Assembly: GCF_042652345.1 (NCBI RefSeq)
Contig: NZ_JBHSJJ010000002.1
Span: 496,001 to 560,000, forward strand
From: Negadavirga shengliensis
GTDB lineage: Bacteria; Bacteroidota; Bacteroidia; Cytophagales; Cyclobacteriaceae
Reading direction: 5' to 3'
DNA: 64,000 bases
The notes beneath the pieces were generated by a model, which saw only the letters and a list, made by a program, of their open reading frames with translations, was not told the DNA's origin and made no database searches. Both the position numbers and the translations under genes were made by a program. Below, piece by piece: positions 54,337 through 62,401 of this stretch (the first letter of the stretch is position 1; every line of letters begins with the position of its first letter).

Positions 54337-55095
54337 TCATTGAGCTACCCATTTGACGGCGTTCCTTAACAGGATCTGGTAGGCTTCCAGCTGATGGGAT
54401 TCCCCATCGTGCCCCAAAGCAATGCCTACAATCCTCGCCTTGGGATGGTTTACCACAAAGACGGATGGAAACACATCGGATCCTTCGGTGCTTGCTGTGG
54501 CCAATACTTCAATACCCGGTCCGTTGGGGTCTATTTTATAATAGTACAACTCATCCTTTAGGTTAAATAAAGAAGGGACACCGGCCGTAACGGGGTGTTT
54601 TTCATTGACCACGCTCACATTAAACGCCCCATACTTATCATGCCCATTGGATCCGCCCCCCACCAGGGCCCGGTTGTACTCCGGCCAATCGGCCCAGTTA
54701 TACCAAAGGGCGGCATGCCCCAAAACCAGTCCTTTTCCGGAATCCGCGAATGCCATAATGGCTTTTCTGGTTTCAGCATCACCTATAGGCTGGTTATTGG
54801 TGAGATAGAGCACATCAATTTCCGGTAAATAAAGAAGAATGGAATCCGTATTGTCGGTGTAGCGCACATCCGCCAGACCATCTTCTGAGAGGATATCCAC
54901 GTCGGCCCCTCTATACCATTTATCAAAATCATGGGAAGCGCCGCCTCCTACCAATAAAACTTTAATATCAGCTCTTGCCTGGTGCTCCGGTACCTCCAAG
55001 CACGCCGCGCCGTTGTCTGCAAAAACCGTTGCTGTCCAAAAAACTGCCAAGATAAACGGGAAATTGGCCATTGAATATTTCGGGTTTATTTTCAT
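54337..55095 (-). CDS. ThuA-domain protein, secreted
   Basis: This is a ThuA (trehalose utilisation-like) domain with GATase-type fold: IKVLLVGGGASHDFDKWY, the DVLYLTNNQP strand, SGKGLVLGHAALWYNW, and the late GIALGHDGESHQLEAYQILLRNAVKW block. An ATG at 55095 (MKINPKYSMANFP) gives a proper signal peptide ending near TVFADNG. The frame runs to 55131, but those 12 codons add nothing. Function in this family is poorly known. ThuA proteins occur next to Gfo/Idh/MocA genes in keto-sugar pathways. Confidence 0.85.
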   Translation of the reverse strand: MKINPKYSMANFPFILAVFWTATVFADNGAACLEVPEHQARADIKVLLVGGGASHDFDKWYRGADVDILSEDGLADVRYTDNTDSILLYLPEIDVLYLTNNQPIGDAETRKAIMAFADSGKGLVLGHAALWYNWADWPEYNRALVGGGSNGHDKYGAFNVSVVNEKHPVTAGVPSLFNLKDELYYYKIDPNGPGIEVLATASTEGSDVFPSVFVVNHPKARIVGIALGHDGESHQLEAYQILLRNAVKWVAQ

Positions 55096-55138
55096 AATAT
55101 GTTTGGTTTGTAATTTCAAGTTTGTTTTCAATACCTTG

Positions 55139-55759
55139 TTAAGGGGCCTCCACCCTCATAATGCCATTCATCATTCTCCAATGTCCGGGGAAAGTACAGA
55201 CGAAAGGATAATCGCCGGGAAGATCAGGAGCAGTGAATTCAAAGGTATAAACTTCATTCGGCCCCAGCATTTCTGTGGCGAACAACACTTCCGCTATTTC
55301 CGGCACATAGTGTTGCTCCGAGGCCTTTGGATCCCGGAGCATGTCATCCGCGGCGGCTCCCACCGCCTCCAATGTCCCCGGTTCAATGATTAAAAGGTTG
55401 TGTTGCATCCCATCCTGGTTATCCAGTTCCAAAATGATTTTCTCTCCGGCCTTAACGCTGAACGTGTCCACATCAAACTTCATCAGGTCAGGGACAACTT
55501 CTATCCAAACGGTAGTGGCTTTTTCCTGAAACGGCTTTACAAACCGCTCCTTGACCTTAATGTATGGAACAAGAGGATTACCGGTAATGGCATTGTCGGG
55601 AGCAACTGCCCGCCCCTCTTCACAAAGCGTCATGTCCAAAGAAGAAGACAAGGACAATTCGGAAGAAAACGGCTTGGTGCCCTGGGAGTCTGTTTTTTCA
55701 AAAAGAGAGAGTATAACGAGTGTCGAGACAGTGATAAGTATTTTAGTCTGTAAGATCAT
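55139..55759 (-). CDS. Azurin/plastocyanin-type blue copper protein
   Basis: This 206-residue periplasmic cupredoxin has an N-terminal hydrophobic signal. The copper ligands are visible: His120 in GMQHNLLI, Cys188 in FVCTFPGHW, His193, and Met196 or Met197. It carries single electrons. An N-terminal extension of ~80 residues precedes the fold. It sits 7 bp after a ThuA-propeller fusion and just before a ThuA gene, so it is probably the electron acceptor or donor of an exported oxidoreductase. Which one is not clear. Confidence 0.9.
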   Translation of the reverse strand: MILQTKILITVSTLVILSLFEKTDSQGTKPFSSELSLSSSLDMTLCEEGRAVAPDNAITGNPLVPYIKVKERFVKPFQEKATTVWIEVVPDLMKFDVDTFSVKAGEKIILELDNQDGMQHNLLIIEPGTLEAVGAAADDMLRDPKASEQHYVPEIAEVLFATEMLGPNEVYTFEFTAPDLPGDYPFVCTFPGHWRMMNGIMRVEAP

Positions 55760-55766
55760 ATGGTTA

Positions 55767-58700
55767 TTATTTCAGTTCCAACGAGATATTTTGGAGGTTG
55801 CCCTCAAAAGAAAAATCCCCCTCATATTCCCCTACATTGTTTTCATCCCCCAAATCACGCCCGGCACGTACACTTGGTGACAGGGTAGATGTAAACAAAC
55901 CTGCGGCTTGGGTATGGGCGACCGCCTCTTCATCCACAAGAATACGCATCTGCCCGTCTTTGTCCAGGTGGGCGGTCGCATGGAAACTATCCGGCAAGGG
56001 TTCCGAGCTTTTTGCCACATATTTTTCTCCAGCTTGTATGACCTCAAAATATAATTGGTCTCCCTTTAAATAAAAACTGTAGCCGTTGTCTTTATGACCA
56101 TGGGCAATGATTACCCCCAACGGCTTCTCATTCCTTCTTCCCGATATCCGGGCTGATAAAGTCAGTTCTTTACCCGCAACATTGGGGGAATAAGGCAAAA
56201 GGCTCCTTCTCCCCAGTTCATATTTCTCATTTTCAACGGCTGATTTTAACCTTTTTAGCAATCCGGGGGTTTCGGTATTGTTTTCTTTCTCCAAAGCCTG
56301 TAAGAAAACCTTATCATGTGCCGCCGCAGCCGCAAAAATCCCTTTTACCAACCAGTCGTCTTTTCCATTTTCGGGTCGCAGACTGGCCTTGTAAAGCATT
56401 TCCCCCACCCGCTCATCTGAAGGCATATTGGCCAGCGCCAAAATCCCGTGCATCCTCACATTCAGATTTTCGTCAGCTGTAATCCCAGAGTTCTGTATGG
56501 CTTCCACACTTTTCTGAACAGGGGGCAAAACAGCGACCGCCGCTTTTCGAACCCCGGCTGCTGGATGTTCCAAGGCCTTGATAGCTACCTCCATTGCCTC
56601 CTCATTGGTCCCCTCAAGGGCCTTCAGTCCATGCAGGGTCCAAAGGGCATGAACCGCCGGACTGTTCAATCCAATTTCATCGACTTCACTGTTACCCATG
56701 ATTTCATAAAGACCGTCCAAGACCTTCTGGCTACCGGATTCTACCAGCAACCGCTGCGCGGTCATTCGCCAAAACATATTGTCATGCCGCAAGGCAGCCA
56801 GTAATCCATCCGGGTCATCTTTGGACAAAACCACCGGTGAATAGGGTTTTGCCTTATTATAGCTCACCCTATATATCCGTCCATGGTTAGTATCCCGAAG
56901 TTCACTGTGAAATGCGTTGCCCTGTCCGTGAGGCTGCTCGGTAAATGGCAAAACCATTCTGGAAGGGGCCTGCCTTTCCACAAAGACATTGTGCTGGATA
57001 ATGAAATTATACCAATCCGCAACCCATACGGCGCCATCCGGCCCCACTTCTGCGTGTACCGGCCCGAACCACTCGTCGGAACTGGCCAGAAGATTCCAGC
57101 CGTCCTTTTCCCTGAACCCTGCTCCATGAGGCTCCACAATGGCATTGTGGGTAAGCCGTATGGTCGGCTCGTTGACAAAGGCGATCCGGTTCCAATATTG
57201 CTTGGGGAAATCCCGGGCGGTATAGAACCTGAATCCTGCGGCAGAGGTAAACCCACCCACGACGTCTACCTGTCGCAGATTGGGTGTCATGGCGTGTGCT
57301 TCATAATGGCCGTCTATCTTTTGTATGGGCTGTATGGTGAAAGGCGGGGCTGTCTCTCCTTCTTCGGCAACAGGGAAAGCCCTTTGTAAATATTTGGCCG
57401 GAATGGAATAATAGGCTGCATGCGTGTTGTTGGCTGTTGAAATAAATACATTATTATCCTCGGAAAACCCCAACCCCCAGGTATTGTTGCTGGAACTGGC
57501 CAGGTAATCAAAGTCTTGCCCATCGGGGCTGAAGTGATAGATGCCCTGTGGGAAATTCCAAAACTTGTCATTAATGGTGCCTTTAAAGCCGGAATACCCT
57601 GTTACTCCCCAAATTTTGTTGTCAAAACCATACTGCAGATTCGATGGTCCCGCATGCGTATCGCTTTTGCCCCAGCCCGTCATAATCGTTTCGATCACAT
57701 CAGCCTTGTCATTACCTGTGGTGTCCTTCATAAAGACAAAATCAGGGGCCATGGAAACAATGATGCCCCCATTTGCGAACGCTATACTGGTGGGAATATT
57801 CAACCCTTCTGCAAAAACCGTAAACTTATCTGCCTTGCCGTCACCATTGGTGTCCTCGCATATTTTGATACGGTCGTTGGCTTGCCCATCGGTTTCCTTG
57901 AACGTATTCGGATAATCCACGGACTCCACTATCCACAGCCTGCCCCTTTCATCCCAGGCCATGGCGATGGGGTTTTGGATATCCGGTTCCGAAGCAAAAA
58001 GGCTGATTTCAAAATCCACCGGCTTTTGGATCAACTTTTGGGAAGCTTCCGGCGACAATGCTTCCTGAATCCGGGGCACTTCATATCTCTTGGTGAAATC
58101 AGCAATCTGTTCATCATAGATGGAGACATCCGGGATTTCCAAAGCCGCTATTTGCGCTTTTACCTGATCGCCCATCGCCCATAATATGCCATTCGTCATC
58201 AGTTTCAAAAAACCCGGGTTTTGCCAGGTCTTTTCGTCATGCCCGTATGCCGTGTAAAAAACCCTGCCCTTTCCTTCTTCTCTTGTCCATGTGTAAGGCT
58301 CACGATGACCCTCTTCCACCCTCTCCATCAGCACGTTGATATCTGAATTGATGTTCTGGTGCACATAGGTTTCGTCCCAGGTCGCGAATTCCTGTAATCC
58401 TTCCAATGCAGGATGGGCGGGTTGCAGGATTTCCGCTTTGAAATCCCCCGTACCATGTGATGCAAATTGGCCACCTACGGTTTGGATGTACCATTCGGAA
58501 TTTTTGAAGCAGCCGGTGGCTGAATGAAGGGGAATAAGTCCTTTACCTCTTTCCAAAAAATCCTTCAGCGCGTCTTCCTGTTCGGGTGACAGATAATCAT
58601 GGTTAGCATAAATAAGCAGCCCGTCATATTTGGCTAAATTTTCTTTGTTAAGGTCTTCCGGATTCTCCGTATAGGTAAGATTAATGCCTTTGTTGAAAAC

Positions 58701-58922
58701 CGCTGTAGCCAGCCATGGGGCATACTTACCTGAATCGTGGTGTTCACTTGCGTGCCCCAAGAACAACAGTTCTGCGCGTCTGGGTTGAAGGATTTCAGCA
58801 TAAGCTCCCCCGCCCATAAGGGCAAGATTGGTTTTTTCGGAACAGTTGAATGACAGCAGTCCCAGGAAAAGAAAGCTCAGCGCTCCTATTAATGTAGAGA
58901 AAAGGTTATTTTTGATAAGCAT
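55767..58922 (-). CDS. ThuA - sugar dehydrogenase-like propeller - HEAT - LamG-like fusion lipoprotein
   Basis: This is a large multi-domain surface or periplasmic protein. The ATG at 58922 (MLIKNNLFSTLIG) gives 1051 residues with a lipobox (LLSFNC). The frame extends 27 codons further without support. The order is a ThuA domain (about 45-260), a six-bladed NHL/sorbosone-dehydrogenase-like propeller (about 300-710) with two calcium-type loops (DTNGDGKAD and DTTGNDKAD), HEAT-like helices (about 720-900), and a LamG-like C-terminal domain (VIIAHGHKDNGYSFYLKGD) similar to the tail of some arylsulfatases. Related proteins of Planctomycetes and Bacteroidota often end in a c-type heme domain. No CxxCH is present here. 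Sugar oxidation with the adjacent cupredoxin is plausible. Confidence 0.75.
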   Translation of the reverse strand: MLIKNNLFSTLIGALSFLFLGLLSFNCSEKTNLALMGGGAYAEILQPRRAELLFLGHASEHHDSGKYAPWLATAVFNKGINLTYTENPEDLNKENLAKYDGLLIYANHDYLSPEQEDALKDFLERGKGLIPLHSATGCFKNSEWYIQTVGGQFASHGTGDFKAEILQPAHPALEGLQEFATWDETYVHQNINSDINVLMERVEEGHREPYTWTREEGKGRVFYTAYGHDEKTWQNPGFLKLMTNGILWAMGDQVKAQIAALEIPDVSIYDEQIADFTKRYEVPRIQEALSPEASQKLIQKPVDFEISLFASEPDIQNPIAMAWDERGRLWIVESVDYPNTFKETDGQANDRIKICEDTNGDGKADKFTVFAEGLNIPTSIAFANGGIIVSMAPDFVFMKDTTGNDKADVIETIMTGWGKSDTHAGPSNLQYGFDNKIWGVTGYSGFKGTINDKFWNFPQGIYHFSPDGQDFDYLASSSNNTWGLGFSEDNNVFISTANNTHAAYYSIPAKYLQRAFPVAEEGETAPPFTIQPIQKIDGHYEAHAMTPNLRQVDVVGGFTSAAGFRFYTARDFPKQYWNRIAFVNEPTIRLTHNAIVEPHGAGFREKDGWNLLASSDEWFGPVHAEVGPDGAVWVADWYNFIIQHNVFVERQAPSRMVLPFTEQPHGQGNAFHSELRDTNHGRIYRVSYNKAKPYSPVVLSKDDPDGLLAALRHDNMFWRMTAQRLLVESGSQKVLDGLYEIMGNSEVDEIGLNSPAVHALWTLHGLKALEGTNEEAMEVAIKALEHPAAGVRKAAVAVLPPVQKSVEAIQNSGITADENLNVRMHGILALANMPSDERVGEMLYKASLRPENGKDDWLVKGIFAAAAAHDKVFLQALEKENNTETPGLLKRLKSAVENEKYELGRRSLLPYSPNVAGKELTLSARISGRRNEKPLGVIIAHGHKDNGYSFYLKGDQLYFEVIQAGEKYVAKSSEPLPDSFHATAHLDKDGQMRILVDEEAVAHTQAAGLFTSTLSPSVRAGRDLGDENNVGEYEGDFSFEGNLQNISLELK

Positions 58923-59204
58923 GGGATTTTGAAAGAAATCATTGGCGAATAAATTAGAGAATACCAGACTGGCAGAAAGTCCGTGCTTTTCCAACCTGGT
59001 CAATAGGTATAGTAGTTTTCATAAGTGTCAATTCCTATTTTCATACATTTCAGATGGATCAATCATCCAAATCAACAAAGAGGTAATCCCCGTTTTTTCA
59101 CTGATCGGTGGGTTACATTAGCCAGCCGTAAAACTACCTGAAAGTGGTATTACGGGATAAAACAAATACACCAAAAAATGGTAAATTTCTATCAAGAAAT
59201 GGTT

Positions 59205-60905
59205 TTATTTTTTGGGTAGCACCTGGTTTCCTGAAGCCCAATCATGCCACTTGCGCTCTAATTCTTTTACCTTTTCCGGATATATGCCTGAAAGATCGTT
59301 AAGTTCGGTCTCGTCCTCGTATATTTTATAAAGACGCCAATCCTCGTTGTTCCTTGCCACCAGTTTCCATCCATCCTCCCGCACATACCTGGTACCGAAA
59401 TGTTCATTGAATAAAGTCTCGTGGGTTTCCTTTTGTTCTCCCTTTAAAACCGGGGCAAAACTGATGCCTTGGACAGGTGTAACGGTGTTGCCTTTATATA
59501 CTTGCGGATAAGACGCATTCCCCAGTTCCACAAAGGTGGCCATAAAATCCATCACATGTCCCAAATGGTCTGAGATAGTACCTTTGTTTTCTCTGATGCC
59601 GTTGGGCCAAAAAGCGATCAGCGGTGTGCGGATTCCTCCTTCATAGGATTCGGCTTTGGCCAAACGGTAGGGCGTATTCGACACATTGGCCCAGCGCTCC
59701 CCGATTGATGCGAAAGTGTTTTGGGGACCGGGTAACACGTCCTTATCAACCGGGTAAGCTATTTCTTCGCCATTTCTTGTTTCACTGGGCCTGTCAAATC
59801 CGGGGCCGTAACGCATGGCATTCTCCGGGCTGGCGCCATTGTCACTTAGGAATAGGATCAAGGTATTGTCCAGTTGCCCTGCCTCCTTCAAGGCTTCGAT
59901 CATCCTGCCGATACCCTGGTCCATCCTGTCTATCATGGCCGCGTGAACGGCCATGGCCCTGGCATCCCACTCCTGGTGGGGATTGTCTTCCCATTTTAAT
60001 TCCTCATTTATTCTGGAGGAAAGAGGACTTGTATGGGGATCCGCCAAGCCCATATCCACCAGGTTCCTGAACCTGTTTATCCGGATGCTGTCCCAACCCA
60101 CCTTGTAGGTGTCTTTGTATTTTTCGATATCTTCCGGCAGGGCATGCAGGGGCCAGTGGGGAGCGGTCTCTGCCACATATATAAAGTAAGGTTCGTCGCC
60201 CTGGCTGAATTCTTTGATATAGGCTACTGTGGTGTCACTGATCGCATCCGTGTGATAGTAGTTATCCGGAACCGATTTTACCGGTTCGGTACCATTTACC
60301 AGGCTAAAGGGATCAAAGAAATCGACCACTCCCCAAATATTGCCAAAATATTTTTCAAACCCTCTGCTGGTGGGATACTGTTCGACGGGGGAAAAATAGG
60401 GATGGTCTTCCTGGTGATTCAGCCATGCCAACTGAGACTCACTGCTTTCCTGTACCACCGTATTGGAAACATGCCATTTCCCTACCATACCCGTACGGTA
60501 CCCTGCTTCTTTCAGCACTTCGGCTAGTGTAATTGTGTTTTCCGTCAAATGCCCCCGGTAACCCGGCAAGCCACGGTCCTGGGTCATCTCTCCTACGCCC
60601 GCTTGCTGGTTATAAAGGCCTGTCAGCAGGGAAGCCCGGGTAGGACAACACCGGGAGGTATTGTAAAAACGGGTAAACCTGATGCCATTGGAAGCGAGGT
60701 AATCCAGGTGAGGGGTATCGATCTCCCCACCATAACATCCCAGATCCGAATAGCCCAAATCATCTGCCATGATCAAAAGGATATTGGGTCGCGAATCGCC
60801 AGCAGCAGACCTATTGGATGATGAAGAATGGCATTGGCAAAAAAAGGCCAAAAACCCCATTGCCAAAAACCAGGAGTAAATCGTTTTTTTCTTTTTAATA
60901 ATCAT
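59205..60905 (-). CDS. Type I formylglycine sulfatase (arylsulfatase family)
   Basis: This 566-residue secreted lipoprotein-like enzyme has Cys residues at 23 and 25 after a hydrophobic start. It removes sulfate esters. The metal-binding ADDLGYSDLG segment has D48 and D49. The C-x-P-x-R formylglycine motif is Cys86-C-P-T-Arg90, and the following LLTGLYNQQAGVG is typical. It needs an anaerobic-type or FGE maturase, neither of which is seen in the window. It follows SusD by 14 bp, so it serves the PUL at the right edge and indicates a sulfated glycan, as in marine algae. Confidence 0.92.
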   Translation of the reverse strand: MIIKKKKTIYSWFLAMGFLAFFCQCHSSSSNRSAAGDSRPNILLIMADDLGYSDLGCYGGEIDTPHLDYLASNGIRFTRFYNTSRCCPTRASLLTGLYNQQAGVGEMTQDRGLPGYRGHLTENTITLAEVLKEAGYRTGMVGKWHVSNTVVQESSESQLAWLNHQEDHPYFSPVEQYPTSRGFEKYFGNIWGVVDFFDPFSLVNGTEPVKSVPDNYYHTDAISDTTVAYIKEFSQGDEPYFIYVAETAPHWPLHALPEDIEKYKDTYKVGWDSIRINRFRNLVDMGLADPHTSPLSSRINEELKWEDNPHQEWDARAMAVHAAMIDRMDQGIGRMIEALKEAGQLDNTLILFLSDNGASPENAMRYGPGFDRPSETRNGEEIAYPVDKDVLPGPQNTFASIGERWANVSNTPYRLAKAESYEGGIRTPLIAFWPNGIRENKGTISDHLGHVMDFMATFVELGNASYPQVYKGNTVTPVQGISFAPVLKGEQKETHETLFNEHFGTRYVREDGWKLVARNNEDWRLYKIYEDETELNDLSGIYPEKVKELERKWHDWASGNQVLPKK

Positions 60906-60919
60906 TCTCTCTGCATTTA

Positions 60920-62389
60920 TTAATAATTATCGTTTTGTACCAAAGAAGGGTTGGCGTCCATGGCTGCCTGGGGAATAGGAAAGACTACCCGGGAGGGATG
61001 AGCGTTGGTATGCCCTCTTTCTATCGCGGAAGAAATGAAGGTTCCCATCCTGATCTGATCTTCCCTTCTGATCCCCACCTCACTATAAAATTCCCAAGCC
61101 CGTTCGTCCAACAAGTGCTCTCTCAGGGCCTCCTTGGTAGCAAAGTCCCCCAATACCAACAGGTGCTCCCCTAAACCCGCTCTAGCCCGGACCTCATTGA
61201 TAAGATCCAGTGATTCTTGGTTGGGTCCGTGGATTTCATTCAGCGCTTCCGCCCTGGATAACAGGATGTCGGCGTACCTGATTTCTGATTCATCGTTTCC
61301 ATGCTGGTTACCGATGGCATTGGGATCGGGCCAATACTTGAAAGACCTGGTATTGTTATTGTCCAGTAAAGATACCAGCTCTCCCTGCGTATTGATATAA
61401 GCTGTAAGAATCAGGTTTTTTCGCTTATCCTGCTCATGAAAAGAGCGGTAAAACCTATCATATAACCGGTATTGGGCAGCCCAGTTGGCCCAATTGCTTT
61501 GCATGGCAAGTCCGGTGATGGGGTCCCGCTGAAAGCCTGGTGGAAAAGCGCCGTTCATATAGTTCATTCCATCTGCCAAGGGGGAATGAGGGTTGACCAG
61601 GATGAATTCACTGTTGCGTTCATTTTCGACTTTAAATAAATTTTGATACTCCGGATACAGGCTGTAACGGTTTAAATGGATGACATTTTCCGCCATATCC
61701 GCTGCTTGCTGCCATTGTTTCGTGTTGAGGTAATATTTACATAACAAGGCCATCGCCGCTCCCCTGTTGGGCCTTCCATAATTGACCTCGTCGCCCGGAA
61801 GTGGCAAAACGGGGATGATCTCAGACAACTCGCTTTCGATAAAACCCCGCAATTCCTGTTCCGCCGCCCTGGGAAGTTCCAAAGGATCTTCGGTGCTCTT
61901 TCTAAGGGGTACCGGGCCATACCAGGAATAAAGGTGCACGTAGCTCAATGCCCTGATAAACCTCGCCTCAGCGGCGTACAGGGATTTCAGATCACCGGAA
62001 ATATTGGCATTATCCACATTTTCCAATAACACGTTGGTGTTTCTTATGGCGCGGTATGGCCTGGCCCACATGTTCCCAAACAGCCAATCCAGCGAAGGGT
62101 CCCATGTGAAATTGATCATTTGGGCGGCAATCCTGTTTTCGCCTCCATCTGTCTGCCACTCAATGTCTGTTGCCCAACTTTCCAAATTCATCCTGCACTT
62201 GGCACTGTAGCCGTTGATATACCCCTCGGCAAAGGCGGCATACAACAAAGACTCAATCCCTTCAGCGGTTGAGAGAAAGTTGCCGGGTTCTAGCTGAGAA
62301 AAGGCAGGCTCGTCAAGCATGTCCTCACAAGCCACAAATAGTGGCATGAGAAGAAGCAATAAGTAATATATGATTTTTTTAGGATTCAT
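60920..62389 (-). CDS. SusD/RagB-type lipoprotein
   Basis: This 489-residue surface lipoprotein has its lipobox Cys at 21 (LFVAC). The helices LYAAEARFIRALSYVHLYSWYG and IRYADILLSRAEALNE and the C-terminal ERAWEFYSEVGIRR region are typical of SusD. It lies 12 bp after SusC and 14 bp before the sulfatase, all in one direction. It is the lid of the SusC protein at the window edge. Confidence 0.95.
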   Translation of the reverse strand: MNPKKIIYYLLLLLMPLFVACEDMLDEPAFSQLEPGNFLSTAEGIESLLYAAFAEGYINGYSAKCRMNLESWATDIEWQTDGGENRIAAQMINFTWDPSLDWLFGNMWARPYRAIRNTNVLLENVDNANISGDLKSLYAAEARFIRALSYVHLYSWYGPVPLRKSTEDPLELPRAAEQELRGFIESELSEIIPVLPLPGDEVNYGRPNRGAAMALLCKYYLNTKQWQQAADMAENVIHLNRYSLYPEYQNLFKVENERNSEFILVNPHSPLADGMNYMNGAFPPGFQRDPITGLAMQSNWANWAAQYRLYDRFYRSFHEQDKRKNLILTAYINTQGELVSLLDNNNTRSFKYWPDPNAIGNQHGNDESEIRYADILLSRAEALNEIHGPNQESLDLINEVRARAGLGEHLLVLGDFATKEALREHLLDERAWEFYSEVGIRREDQIRMGTFISSAIERGHTNAHPSRVVFPIPQAAMDANPSLVQNDNY

Positions 62390-62401
62390 GATAAAGGTGC
62401 T

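Noticed and set aside
57516..58184. 222-codon open frame on the + strand
   Set aside because: Antisense to the propeller region of the ThuA fusion protein, with no recognisable features.
55767..58922. Possible c-type heme domain
   Set aside because: I looked for CxxCH because related propeller proteins have it. The few cysteines in this protein do not form the motif.
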